64,000 nucleotides of DNA from an uncultured Colwellia sp. (GTDB lineage Bacteria > Pseudomonadota > Gammaproteobacteria > Enterobacterales > Alteromonadaceae). The position numbers were made by a program, and so were the translations under genes. Below the pieces are notes generated by a model, which saw only the letters and a program-made list of their open reading frames with translations, had not been told where the DNA came from and ran no database searches. Location of the stretch: positions 1 through 64,000 of the forward strand of contig CAJXYE010000012.1 in the NCBI GenBank assembly GCA_913063325.1, written 5' to 3'. Shown piece by piece: positions 9,169 through 18,762 of this stretch (the stretch's first letter is position 1; each line of letters begins with the position of its first letter).

Positions 9169-11802
9169 CTAAAAACCTACTCTTAGGCCGGCGTAATAAC
9201 GACGACCATTTTTATAAATACCTATGGGGGCATATTCATTGCGCTCATAGGTATAAATAATCTCATTCGTTAAGTTAATACCTTCAAAAACCAATGATAA
9301 ATAGTCTGTTACGCTAAAGGATACATTGATATCCCATTGGCCATAATTATCAGTTATCTCTTCACCAACACCCGTAGCAAATTCAGTTCTAAAATTATAT
9401 GACAAACGTGTACTTAACCAATCATTTTCATAATAGGTAGTTAAGTTGGTACTGTGTTTTGAGTTACCCGGAATATTAATATTCTCACCCGTTAAGGTTT
9501 CTTTTCTTTCACCTTCAACTAAGGTGTAATTGGCAATAAGACCAAAGCCGTAAAATAGCTCTTGTTGTAGGTTTAATTCCAAGCCATAGATACTGCCGCC
9601 ACTGCCATTTACTGGGCGGTTTATTATCATGCTTTTACCTTCATAGGTTTCTTGGTAACGTTTAATATCAATAAATGATTGAATATCCTTATGAAAAGCA
9701 GCCACAGAAAAAAGTGCTGCTTCGTCAATATACCATTCTACACCTAGATCAAAATTGGTTGCTCTAAAAGGCTCTAACTCTGGGTTACCACCGGCGCCTT
9801 GACGCTGGGTAACATTGTAATTAGTGGATGGCATTAAGTGGTGATATTCTGCGCGAGACATTACTTTTGAAGCCGCAACACGAAAGAGCACATCTTCATT
9901 AAAATCCATAACAATATTGATGCTAGGCAATATGTCGGTATAACTTTTATCAGTGTTATACCACTGGTAATCATTATAGATAGTTTCAACTTCTTCTACC
10001 TTTTGAAAGGCTGAAGCATCTTGTAGGGTATGAACGACTCGAATACCTAGGTTTCCTCGGTAATATTCGCCAGAAAAGTTAATTTTACCGTAGGCAGCAA
10101 AGGTACTTTCGGTAATGTCGAAGGTACTCGGTTTTTCTTCACCTTGAACAAAATTCAAGGTTTGATAACTTTGTTCAAGAGAATTTATATCGGCAAAAGC
10201 ATAGTTTTTCAATGTTTGCGTTGAACCAATTCCATCAAGATAATTAGAGGGGAAGGGCGCAGCATAGTCAGCCAATGTCCAGCCTAGATCACCAGCCATA
10301 CCTGTGTAACCACCATTTTTAGAGCGTAATCGATAAAAATCTCTTTGGTGTTGTTTGTATTTACCACCAAACTTTATTGATTGTATAAAAGGTCGGTCAA
10401 GCTGATGTTCAAAATCGGCTTGCACAAAAAACTCACTGTCTGTTGATTCTTGTGAGTCTTCACGGACTTCACTAATATGCCAAGCACTGGCATTATTTGG
10501 GTCAACTTGATAGCGGGCTATAATGTCTTTATTTTGCTGTAAATCTACGGAGTATTCAGTATTGGCAGACCATTGTGAGGTTGAGTCTTTACTGGTACCA
10601 CCGTCTGCTTGGGTTATACCTATTTGATATTGAGCATGCCAGTAGTCAAAATTATGTTCAACCATTAGGTGCACTAAGCTGGTAGTGATTTTTGATTGTC
10701 GCCAAATAGCTTCCATTGAAGTATTAAAAGGAACACCTTCAGTATTCGTCTCTGGCACCTGGCTATAGGTCGCTTTCACTAACGTATTATCAATAATAGT
10801 GTGATCAGAAATATGACCACCTCGGTCGTAAACAGAGCTAGGTTGCCATAAAAAATTCTGGTTAGAATTATCGGCATTTAGTACTGAGTACAAGGTATTT
10901 AATTCGATATTCCAATCTTGGTTTGGCTGATATTGCGCGGTAACCATAGCGCTAGTTAATTCTCGTTGTTGTTCAAATACGGCTGAGCCACCACCACCAG
11001 GGGACCAGATATTGGTTAAATCAGCAGTTGGATTTTTAGTCGCGGTTAAGTTACCTTGGGCATCTTGATTAAAGTTTCTTTCAGCCCAGCCCCAAGATTC
11101 TAGGCCGTCACGCCTAAGACTTCGTTCGTGACGTGTAAGAGAGACTAAAAAACCAAAGTCTTTTTCATCATTAATTTGGTTGAAAAATAATGATAGTTGC
11201 GGGTCGCTCTCTCCTGATACATCACTGTATTGCATTTGTGCAGTGCCAATAAAGCGATTGTCGGGAGTATCTAATGGTGCATGAGTTTTAATGTTAATTG
11301 AACCACCTAAAGAGCCTTCGTCGTGATCGGCTTCGGGTGATTTCTGTACTTCCAGTGAGCTAACTATTTCAGCGGGTAATAAAGTGTAGTTAAAGCCACG
11401 GTTGGGTTGTGATGAAATCCACCAATCTGCAGAAGCAATATTTTGGCCATTGATATAGGTTCTGTTTTGGCTTGGGGCTGTACCACGCACACCAATTCGT
11501 TCACCTTCACCTTGTACTCGGGTAAGCGATACACCGGTAATTCTTTGCAGGGATTCGGCGACATTTTTATCAGGAAATTTACCAATATCTTCAGCAGTGA
11601 TAGCATCAACAATGGCATTACTATAACGTTTAGTTTCAATGGATTTAACTATGCTACCGCGGATGCCACGTATTTGAATCTTCTCTAAGGAATCTAATTG
11701 AATGGCTTGTTCGGAGTCTTCTTTTTCTGCAGCTAAAACTGTCGAAGAATTAAGACTAAAAAATAGCGAGCAAGTTAAACCTAAAGCCGTTGAATTTCTC
11801 AT
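9169..11802 (-). CDS. TonB-dependent receptor (TonB-Xanth-Caul type)
   Basis: An 877-residue TonB-dependent outer-membrane receptor. The signal peptide (residues 1-24, ending VLAA) is followed by a plug domain with the hallmarks of the Xanthomonas/Caulobacter subfamily: IQIRGIRGSIVKSIETKRYS, DAITAEDIGKFPDKNVAESL, QRITGVSLTR. A 22-strand barrel follows, ending AGLRVGF with terminal phenylalanine. This subfamily commonly imports carbohydrates or other large ligands, but the ligand here is not evident. The protein is clearly paralogous to the receptor at 16189-18762. It is divergent from the CadC-like regulator at 11934 with a 131-bp shared promoter region, so that protein is the likely regulator. 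Confidence 0.93.
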   Translation of the reverse strand: MRNSTALGLTCSLFFSLNSSTVLAAEKEDSEQAIQLDSLEKIQIRGIRGSIVKSIETKRYSNAIVDAITAEDIGKFPDKNVAESLQRITGVSLTRVQGEGERIGVRGTAPSQNRTYINGQNIASADWWISSQPNRGFNYTLLPAEIVSSLEVQKSPEADHDEGSLGGSINIKTHAPLDTPDNRFIGTAQMQYSDVSGESDPQLSLFFNQINDEKDFGFLVSLTRHERSLRRDGLESWGWAERNFNQDAQGNLTATKNPTADLTNIWSPGGGGSAVFEQQRELTSAMVTAQYQPNQDWNIELNTLYSVLNADNSNQNFLWQPSSVYDRGGHISDHTIIDNTLVKATYSQVPETNTEGVPFNTSMEAIWRQSKITTSLVHLMVEHNFDYWHAQYQIGITQADGGTSKDSTSQWSANTEYSVDLQQNKDIIARYQVDPNNASAWHISEVREDSQESTDSEFFVQADFEHQLDRPFIQSIKFGGKYKQHQRDFYRLRSKNGGYTGMAGDLGWTLADYAAPFPSNYLDGIGSTQTLKNYAFADINSLEQSYQTLNFVQGEEKPSTFDITESTFAAYGKINFSGEYYRGNLGIRVVHTLQDASAFQKVEEVETIYNDYQWYNTDKSYTDILPSINIVMDFNEDVLFRVAASKVMSRAEYHHLMPSTNYNVTQRQGAGGNPELEPFRATNFDLGVEWYIDEAALFSVAAFHKDIQSFIDIKRYQETYEGKSMIINRPVNGSGGSIYGLELNLQQELFYGFGLIANYTLVEGERKETLTGENINIPGNSKHSTNLTTYYENDWLSTRLSYNFRTEFATGVGEEITDNYGQWDINVSFSVTDYLSLVFEGINLTNEIIYTYERNEYAPIGIYKNGRRYYAGLRVGF

Positions 11803-11933
11803 TTTTATTATATTCCGAAGCCTTTAACTTTCAATTGATATAGATGCCTGTGCAGCATAGAATAGTGCTTAAGAATAATACCCTTTGTTACGCCGATTAA
11901 CCAATAATTCGCCCTAAAATTTGTAATAAATTC

Positions 11934-14126
11934 ATGCCACAAAGCCAATTAGAAAAAGTTAAAGTTAATGAGGTTGAAGTCGATTTTATCGCACTTAAAC
12001 TGTGCATTAACCAACAATGGCATGACATTGAAGCTAGGCAACTGAATTTACTAAAGTTATTGATTGAAAACTATGGTCAGGCAGTCTCACGTAATCAAAT
12101 TATGGATGCGTTGTGGAATGATACCATCGTTAGTGATAACTCTGTTTCTCAAGCGGTCACTCAATTACGTAAATCGCTGCACGATGATAAAGAAACCCCG
12201 CGTTTTATTAAAACCGTACCTAGAGTCGGTTATCAACTTATTGCCGAGTTGGTTTTTCCTGAGCCGCCATCTGAACATGTTGAACAATTTAAGAAGAATA
12301 AATTTAACCTCAGCCTAGTTGCGATTGCGAGCGTTATATTAGGCGTTAGCATTACCATAGGCATTATTGAATTAGCAAAGCCGAGTTTACAAGTACCAGA
12401 GTACAGTTATGAATCTCGGTTAACTTCAACACCAGGGCCAGAAAACTTTTTACGTTACTCACCTAAAGGCCGTTATTTAGCCTTTAGCCAAAGCAGTAAT
12501 AATCGCGATCAAATGGATATGGCGGTGTTTGATGCTCAAACCCAAGCTGTGCATGTTATTAAAAGTACCGGTTATAGTGAAGAAGCCCCTGAATGGTCAC
12601 CCGATGGAAAATGGTTAATTTATTATCGACATGATCCTATCAGCTGTGAAATTAGGGTAATGTCGGTTGTTAATCCTGTTGAGACTTGGCGTTTAAGCCC
12701 CGATTTTCACTTGAGTGATTGTCAAGTTGGTTTTAGCCGACAAAAAATGCATTGGTTAACTAATAACACTTTGTATTTGCAGCGCTGGCAAGATAACTCG
12801 CCCATTTTAACTCAATTAACCCTAGCGACAGAAGGTTACCCAAGCCTTATTGAACAACAGAGTATAGACAGTATTCATCCGATATTAATGGATATAGATA
12901 AAGTAACTAATGAGCTACTTTTTGTCGAGAAAAGTTCACAAGGTTATACTTTACAGCATATGGATCTTGCTAGTTCAGAGCGTCATGTTATTGAAAGCAG
13001 AGAGCAAGAGTACTGGGGGTTGAAGTGGCATGAAAGCGGGCAAAGTTTTTGGCTAGGTAATGAAAGTTTACGGCTAATGTCACTTGATGGTAGTAGCGAG
13101 GTGGTGCATTTACCTATTGGCTTTATTCCTGATATTGATATAAATCCGCTGACTAAACAATTAGCGCATGCTGAAGGTTTAGTGAATGTGAACTTATATA
13201 ATTTACAGCTAAAGTCGCTAAATAATCACCAAGAAGTAGTCGCTAGACAACTATCTTCGTCAGCACGTACCGATGTATTACCCACCATGTCTAAAAACGG
13301 TCGTCAAACTGCTTTTATTTCTTATCAAAGACGATCAACTGATGGCCTAAAACATATTGAGATTTGGCTAAAGAATAAAGATAAAAAAGCCGCTAACTTA
13401 CTAGCTAATTTACCTGAGGATATTCATCCTACTTATTTATTATGGTCACCCAATGGCGAAAACCTGCTGTTAGGGGATAGCCGAAAAAATCTTCATTTGA
13501 TCAATATTTACAGTAGGCACTTGGTCGCTATTATATTTGATTATAAAAATATTGATGAAGTAAATTGGTCTAGTGATGGTAAGTTTATAATATTTAGTGC
13601 CACAAACGAAGACAGTAAGCAGTTGTGGCAATACGACTTGCAACTTGCCAGTACAAAACTGCTTAATGAAGATAAAATTATAGATAGTCAGCTAACTAAT
13701 TCACAGCAAGACAGTAATGTTAACGATAGAGCTATTAGGCAAACTAATGAAGTTTTATCCGTAGCAAAAATGAAGCAACTTAACCCTTCATACCATCATT
13801 ACATATCTTATATAGCGTCATTTTTAAGTGCCCACGCTAGAGATCAATTACCGGTAGATAATTTAGCACCATCGTTATTATTGTATCGACCGCATGTTTT
13901 TGATTTAGGGATATATTATGTGGTGAAGCAAGGTCATCAGTTAAATTTGTATTTATACAAATTTTTAGAGCAAGAGCATGTACATATTGCAAACATTGGT
14001 CAACATGAGCAAGACATAAATTTAATGCTTAATATCAGTTCATCTAATGACGGCAAGCAATTGGTTTTTTCAAAAGTAGAAGGCTTTGAAACAGATATAT
14101 TGTTACAACGAAAAGCGACTGAGTAG
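11934..14126 (+). CDS. CadC-like membrane transcriptional regulator with PD40 repeats
   Basis: A 730-residue one-component membrane regulator. Residues about 10-110 are an OmpR/CadC winged helix (ARQLNLLKLLIENYGQAVSR, then VSQAVTQLRKSLHDD and IKTVPRVGYQL). One membrane helix lies at about 127-147 (LVAIASVILGVSITIGI), and the rest is a periplasmic beta-propeller of TolB/PD40 repeats (RYSPKGRYLAFSQSS, EWSPDGKWLIYYR, LWSPNGENLLLGD, NWSSDGKFIIFSA). The design lets a periplasmic sensor control DNA binding without a kinase. It sits divergent from a TonB-dependent receptor. A heptamer tandem array follows the stop codon. TolB itself is excluded by the DNA-binding domain. Confidence 0.88.
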   Translation: MPQSQLEKVKVNEVEVDFIALKLCINQQWHDIEARQLNLLKLLIENYGQAVSRNQIMDALWNDTIVSDNSVSQAVTQLRKSLHDDKETPRFIKTVPRVGYQLIAELVFPEPPSEHVEQFKKNKFNLSLVAIASVILGVSITIGIIELAKPSLQVPEYSYESRLTSTPGPENFLRYSPKGRYLAFSQSSNNRDQMDMAVFDAQTQAVHVIKSTGYSEEAPEWSPDGKWLIYYRHDPISCEIRVMSVVNPVETWRLSPDFHLSDCQVGFSRQKMHWLTNNTLYLQRWQDNSPILTQLTLATEGYPSLIEQQSIDSIHPILMDIDKVTNELLFVEKSSQGYTLQHMDLASSERHVIESREQEYWGLKWHESGQSFWLGNESLRLMSLDGSSEVVHLPIGFIPDIDINPLTKQLAHAEGLVNVNLYNLQLKSLNNHQEVVARQLSSSARTDVLPTMSKNGRQTAFISYQRRSTDGLKHIEIWLKNKDKKAANLLANLPEDIHPTYLLWSPNGENLLLGDSRKNLHLINIYSRHLVAIIFDYKNIDEVNWSSDGKFIIFSATNEDSKQLWQYDLQLASTKLLNEDKIIDSQLTNSQQDSNVNDRAIRQTNEVLSVAKMKQLNPSYHHYISYIASFLSAHARDQLPVDNLAPSLLLYRPHVFDLGIYYVVKQGHQLNLYLYKFLEQEHVHIANIGQHEQDINLMLNISSSNDGKQLVFSKVEGFETDILLQRKATE

Positions 14127-14136
14127 CTGATTTTTT

Positions 14137-14170
14137 CTAATTACTAATTACTAATTACTAATTACTATTA
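14137..14170. repeat. Heptamer tandem repeat (CTAATTA, 4.7 copies)
   Basis: Four copies of CTAATTA plus a partial fifth lie in the 46-bp gap between the convergent ends of the regulator gene (stop at 14126) and the TonB-C/Sel1 gene (stop at 14173). Period and copy number match the GATTAAA array at 7342, although the unit sequence differs. Confidence 0.95.
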
Positions 14171-14172
14171 AG

Positions 14173-15564
14173 TTAACGTTTGACTGTATCAATAAATGCA
14201 GCAATATCTGACAAGTACCACTGACGTGATTTTGCTTGCTTTAATGCATCGGCTGCTTTTTTATTACTCTGTGTATATTGCTCTTGTTGCAGTAACATCT
14301 TTGCTTGCGCTAATAATAAATCAGGATGGTCATCATCTTGCTTGAGTGCAAGTTTGAGGTATTGCGCTGCGCTTTTATAATCTTTTGCTGTGATCTCAAT
14401 AGCGATGAGATCTCGTAACGCCCTAAAATGACCTTGTTCGGCAGCAGTTTGTAACCAGCGCTTAGCTTTATCGGCGTCATATTCAAGGGTTTGTTTATCT
14501 AATAATTCACGTCCAAGTCGGTATTGGGCATAAGAAAACCCTGATTGAGCAGCGTTTAACAGCCAGTTCAAACCTTTTTGTCTATCAGCTTGAGTATATT
14601 CACCACGCAATAAATTACTGCCTAATCGGTATTGGGAGTTTGGATAACCATTTATAGCTGAAGCGAGTAATAAATCAGAGCCCGCTGTTGTTTGTTGCCA
14701 ATGAGAACGTAATAGGCGAGTAGCATTATGTTCATCGGCTACTAACCAGTTAGCGATATAATATTGAACTAAAGCATTACCTTGCTCAGCGCCTTCTATA
14801 AGTTGGTTAATTTTCTTTTGGTAACTTTTCTTCTGTTGGCTAAAGCTGGCTTGGTAGCGTTTACCTTTAAAAGTGGTGAAATGATAAAGCAACGACCGGC
14901 TGGAGTAGTTTTTCGCTTGCCCTGAAATCATCAATGGTTCGTAGCGCCAGCGACGAACCGCGTTATAAATTGCGCGATTAAAGGTTTTATTTGGAAATGC
15001 ATCGATTATATCAACATCTTTAACCGCGCCAGATTCATCTACGTCAAACTCTAACCAAACCCAGCCTTCAATACCTTTTTCGTAGGCTTCTTTTGGATAT
15101 TTAGCATCAACTTTGTGGATCCTAAGTGGTGGAATATTAGCGGTTAGCTGGTATTGCTTGTCGTTAAAAACCGGCAATAAAGTATCTTGATAGCGTTCAT
15201 AGCCAAATGTTTGCTTGAGTTTCTTTAATCGAATTTCAAGTAATTGAGGATCTTCTTTATCGGCTAACTCTTGTTCTATTAATCTGGCCGCTGATCGTGC
15301 TTCATCTAACCCATAGTCGGCAGCTAGAGAAAACCATGAATGTGCATCAATCAAATTTTTACTGACACCTTGGCCATAAAGATACATTACGCCAATATTA
15401 TAAATGGCATCTTTATGTCCCAGTTTTGCCAAACGTTTGAATTCATCAAAAGCGGGTAAGTATTTTCCAGTGTTATAATCTAGGGTAGCCGAAAGTATGT
15501 CGGCTTTACTTTGACAGCTAAAAACCAGAGAAAATAGTAGGAAGGAATAAGTAAATAATTTCAT
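14173..15564 (-). CDS. TonB C-terminal domain / Sel1-repeat hybrid protein
   Basis: A 463-residue exported protein. After a signal peptide (MKLFTYSFLLFSLVFSCQSK; either cut after SKA or lipidated at the cysteine) come Sel1 repeats (about 30-95: AIYNIGVMYLYGQGVSKN). A TonB C-terminal domain follows at about 150-220 (YPKEAYEKGIEGWVWLEFDV, AIYNAVRRWRYEPL), then further Sel1/TPR units (SQYRLGSNLLRGEYT, AQYRLGRELL, RWLQTAAEQG). Ordinary TonB has an N-terminal membrane anchor and a proline-rich spacer; both are absent, so it cannot transduce proton-motive force by itself in the classical way. It lies between two TonB-dependent receptor genes, so a link to them is plausible inference. Confidence 0.82.
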   Translation of the reverse strand: MKLFTYSFLLFSLVFSCQSKADILSATLDYNTGKYLPAFDEFKRLAKLGHKDAIYNIGVMYLYGQGVSKNLIDAHSWFSLAADYGLDEARSAARLIEQELADKEDPQLLEIRLKKLKQTFGYERYQDTLLPVFNDKQYQLTANIPPLRIHKVDAKYPKEAYEKGIEGWVWLEFDVDESGAVKDVDIIDAFPNKTFNRAIYNAVRRWRYEPLMISGQAKNYSSRSLLYHFTTFKGKRYQASFSQQKKSYQKKINQLIEGAEQGNALVQYYIANWLVADEHNATRLLRSHWQQTTAGSDLLLASAINGYPNSQYRLGSNLLRGEYTQADRQKGLNWLLNAAQSGFSYAQYRLGRELLDKQTLEYDADKAKRWLQTAAEQGHFRALRDLIAIEITAKDYKSAAQYLKLALKQDDDHPDLLLAQAKMLLQQEQYTQSNKKAADALKQAKSRQWYLSDIAAFIDTVKR

Positions 15565-15738
15565 TGTTAAAGTCTGCTGAAGTTATTCAGACGTTTACTG
15601 ATAATAAGTATAAAAAGAGGGGGGAAGTGCATGCACAAACTCAATATCAACAATATCTTTAGCAATGAATGGGATAAATTTATTCTACTGTGTTTATTTG
15701 TTGATTGCTCTACTTTTTTAAGCTTTAAATAAAAAAAA

Positions 15739-15766
15739 CGAGTTTTAACCTAACGGCTAAAACTCG
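15739..15766 (-). terminator. Intrinsic terminator, minus strand
   Basis: Stem CGAGTTTTAACC, loop TAAC, stem GGCTAAAACTCG; on the minus strand it is followed by eight T residues. The only minus-strand gene upstream is the receptor ending at 16189, so this looks like its terminator, now separated from it by repeat copy D. Confidence 0.8.
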
Positions 15767-15786
15767 CAAAAAAACCAAGAGTGTGT

Positions 15787-16052
15787 AATACCAAACGGAT
15801 TCATTAATTGACCAACTTAGAGTTACACTAGCGAGCTTAGAACAAACAAAATGGGTTAAACATAGTTATTTTATATTTCATTCTTTTTGTGATGTTATCA
15901 GTTTGCTAGCGCACTCCCGAAGGGCGAGTTTAAAAGGCTTATATGCTGCGTTATTGATTTTGATAAGGGAATAACCATTCTCTTCAATCAATGCCTTGCC
16001 TCTAAGCCTTTCATTCTCGCTAAGTGATCAATAAATGAGTCTGCTTGGTATA
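15787..16052 (+). repeat. Copy D of the ~265-bp TIR repeat family (subfamily II)
   Basis: A 266-bp element starting TAATACCAAACGGATTCATT and ending in the inverse, AATGAGTCTGCTTGGTATA. Its right half is the shared half (CGAGTTTAAAAGGCTTATAT, GCGTTATTGATTTTGATAAG, TTCAATCAATGCCTTGCC). Its left half (AACAAACAAAATGGGTTAAA, TTTTGTGATGTTATCAG) is different from subfamily I but shared with copy F. It sits between the receptor stop at 16189 and the minus-strand terminator at 15739. The rest of the 15565-16188 gap holds that terminator and the hairpins at 16072-16166. Confidence 0.88.
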
Positions 16053-16071
16053 AGGGAAAGTCCTTGTCTTG

Positions 16072-16166
16072 GTCATAGCCAAATAACCTCAATTGATACC
16101 TTAGTCAGTATTTTAAAGTTACTTGGCTATGAAATGTCGCTAGTAAAATAAGATACTACTAGCGAC
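16072..16166 (-). other. Two hairpins downstream of the receptor gene
   Basis: Two dyads directly follow the receptor stop on the minus strand. GTCGCTAGTA (16136-16145) pairs perfectly with TACTAGCGAC (16157-16166). TCATAGCCAAATAAC (16072-16086) pairs with GTTACTTGGCTATGA (16120-16134) with one mismatch. Neither has a long T run, so they may protect the mRNA 3' end rather than terminate. Confidence 0.6.
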
Positions 16167-16188
16167 AAACTGGCTTTGTTAGACTTAC

Positions 16189-18762
16189 TTAGAAGTTAAA
16201 ACGAACACCAGCAACTAGTCTACGACCATCGGCGTAATAACCCGTTAGTGCTTGTTCAACACCTTTTTCTTGGTAACTAAATGTTTTCTCATCTGTTAAG
16301 TTAATGCCTTCAAGGGTAAAGGTAATGTTTTCATTTAAGTTATAAGAAAGGTTTGCATCAACTTGACCGTAATCATCAACATATCCAGGCCAACCTTCAC
16401 CTGTGTCATAACCGGTACGGTAATTATATGAAATACGACCACTAAAAGTATCTGTTTCAAAATATGTACTTAAGTTAACAGTATGATCAGAGTTACCTGG
16501 GATAGTGACGTCATTGCCTTCACTATCTTTCGCTTGACCATCAACAAAAGTATAGTTTGCCGATAAGCCTATGCCTTCATATATCTCTTGTTGGTAGCCA
16601 AATTCTAAACCTTGAATTGTGCCACCTTTACCGTTGACAGGTCGGTTAATTAAAATCTCTACTCCTTCATGCATTTCTAGCGATGATTGTGTGTCGATAA
16701 ATGATTGAATGTCTTTTAAGAAAAGCACGGCTGAAACAATACCTGCATCACTAAAGTACCACTCTAAACCTAAGTCAAACTGTGTTGCACGATACGGGTC
16801 AATGTCTGGATTACCACCAGTACCTGTTTGGGTTTCTTTATTATATGAGGTGGATGACGTCATTTTAGCGTAATCAGGACGAGACATTACTCGCGCTGCA
16901 CTCATACGTAGCAATAAGTCTTCTTGTAAATCAACTGCAAGGTTTAAGCTTGGTAAAATATCAAAGTAACTTGTTGACTCATCAGTCCAAGCTTCACTAC
17001 CAGTAGCGCCAACATAAGCTGCTGAACTTTGGTCGGTATAAACTAAACGTACACCCACGTTACCGCGTAAGCCTTCAGCATCTATGTCCGCTTTAATATA
17101 GGCAGCAGAGATTTTTTCACTGATATCAAAAGTACTGGCTTTAAGTAATCGATAATCCCAACCTAAGGCATCACCTTCATTACGAATTTTATTTGAGTCA
17201 GTTATTGCGTAATCTTTTAAAGTACCAGCAGAGCCTTGGCCAGATAAAAAATCTGAAGGCATAGCTAATGAGTAATCAGCCAAGCTCCAGTTTAAATCTT
17301 CTCGAGCATCAGTTGTATGTTTGGTATTGAAACGTGAATGGTCACGATACTTGGCACCAAATTTAATCGCGCTAAATACACCTAAGTCGATGTCTCGGCC
17401 AAAATCTACTTGCACATAACTTTCATCATCTTGGGCATCGTTACTATCGTAGCGTAAAAAATCTAATCCCCATTTGCTACCATCAGCAGGATCTGCACCA
17501 TAGCTTGTTTTAACATCTCTAGCATCTGATGCATCATAACTATGTACATAATTACCGCCCCAACCAACACTGCGATCTGCTTCAGAGCCGCCACTACCTT
17601 CGGTATAGCCAAAGTGAATACTTGAGGTCCAAACATCTCCTTCATGATCAACTTTTAAGTCATATGAGCTTGTTTCTAATTTTGAGTTACGCACTTTGGT
17701 TTCATCAAGAATATTGTTGCTATCGGGTGATAATCCAAATGTTCCGCCAACAGCCATAGCTCCTACTTGGTTGTGCTCAATAATAGTAATGTCAGTGTAT
17801 TCTGAGCCACCGTAACCCGCTAACCATAAAAAGTTTTGGTTCTCGTTATCCATTTCCATGGTGCTACTTAATGCATTGAAGGTTATTTCTGTGGCATCAG
17901 ATGGACGATATTGCAAGGTTAGATTGCCACCAGTACGGATACGTTCTTGGCTAAACATAGCTGAGCCACCGCCACCAGGGCTGTATACATCTTCATGCAC
18001 TGTGCCATCAGCCATAGTAATATCACGGTCGGTCCAACTCCATGCCTCAATACCGTCGCGACGTAAGTTACGTTCTTGGCGTACCAAAGATATTAATGCA
18101 CCAAAGGTTTCATCTTCATTTTTCCAACTGTATAAGGCTGAAAGTTGTGGGTCTGTTTCACCAGAAACCTCTGAATATTGAGCTAAAACAGAGCCGGCAA
18201 ATTTGTTTGCTTCTAAATCAAGTGGCTTACGTGTTCGAACAATAACAGTACCACCAATTGAACCTTCATCGATATCAGCTTCAGGCGTTTTATAGACTTC
18301 TAAACCTGAGACAATTTCTGATGGCAGCATGGTGTAGTTAAAGCCACGACTTGCGGCTGAGTTTGTCCACCAGTCAGCCGAACCGACTGCTTGGCCATTA
18401 AGTAATGTTCTATTTTGACTCTCTGTTGTACCACGAATACTGACACGCTCACCTTCACCAAAACTACGAGTAATTGACACGCCTGTGATGCGTTGGAGTG
18501 ACTCGGCAACATTTTGATCTGGGAACTTACCAATATCTTCAGCGGTTACCGCATCGACTACTGAGTTTGAATAACGTTTTGTGTTTAAAGATTGCACGAC
18601 ACTGCCGCGAATACCGCGCACTTGTATTACTTCCACTTCTTCTGTTTTAGCTTGTTCTGCTGTGGCTTCTTCAGCAAAAGCCATAGTAGGGCTAGCAAGT
18701 AAACCTAGCATAATAGCTGATTTTACTGCGTTGTTCACCTTGTTAAATTTGTAGTGTTTCAT
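16189..18762 (-). CDS. TonB-dependent receptor (TonB-Xanth-Caul type), second copy
   Basis: An 857-residue TonB-dependent receptor paralogous to the one at 9169. The signal peptide ends in SPTMAFAEE; the plug shows VIQVRGIRGSVVQSLNTKRY, DAVTAEDIGKFPDQNVAESL and QRITGVSITRSFGEGERVSI. The barrel ends VAGVRFNF. I chose the ATG at 18762 (MKHYKFNK), preceded by AAGTGGAA; an in-frame GTG four codons earlier overlaps that site. The plug, the LSLVRQERNLRRDGIEAW-type segment and the GNPDIDPYRATQFDLGLEWY-type segment align closely with the first receptor, indicating duplication and divergence. Ligand unknown; a carbohydrate or peptide is typical of the subfamily. Confidence 0.93.
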   Translation of the reverse strand: MKHYKFNKVNNAVKSAIMLGLLASPTMAFAEEATAEQAKTEEVEVIQVRGIRGSVVQSLNTKRYSNSVVDAVTAEDIGKFPDQNVAESLQRITGVSITRSFGEGERVSIRGTTESQNRTLLNGQAVGSADWWTNSAASRGFNYTMLPSEIVSGLEVYKTPEADIDEGSIGGTVIVRTRKPLDLEANKFAGSVLAQYSEVSGETDPQLSALYSWKNEDETFGALISLVRQERNLRRDGIEAWSWTDRDITMADGTVHEDVYSPGGGGSAMFSQERIRTGGNLTLQYRPSDATEITFNALSSTMEMDNENQNFLWLAGYGGSEYTDITIIEHNQVGAMAVGGTFGLSPDSNNILDETKVRNSKLETSSYDLKVDHEGDVWTSSIHFGYTEGSGGSEADRSVGWGGNYVHSYDASDARDVKTSYGADPADGSKWGLDFLRYDSNDAQDDESYVQVDFGRDIDLGVFSAIKFGAKYRDHSRFNTKHTTDAREDLNWSLADYSLAMPSDFLSGQGSAGTLKDYAITDSNKIRNEGDALGWDYRLLKASTFDISEKISAAYIKADIDAEGLRGNVGVRLVYTDQSSAAYVGATGSEAWTDESTSYFDILPSLNLAVDLQEDLLLRMSAARVMSRPDYAKMTSSTSYNKETQTGTGGNPDIDPYRATQFDLGLEWYFSDAGIVSAVLFLKDIQSFIDTQSSLEMHEGVEILINRPVNGKGGTIQGLEFGYQQEIYEGIGLSANYTFVDGQAKDSEGNDVTIPGNSDHTVNLSTYFETDTFSGRISYNYRTGYDTGEGWPGYVDDYGQVDANLSYNLNENITFTLEGINLTDEKTFSYQEKGVEQALTGYYADGRRLVAGVRFNF

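Noticed and set aside
11443..11688. 81-codon frame antisense to the first TonB receptor
   Set aside because: It opposes the conserved plug domain and has no independent support.
11934..14126. TolB as an alternative call for the propeller protein
   Set aside because: The N-terminal winged helix and the central membrane segment are not found in TolB.
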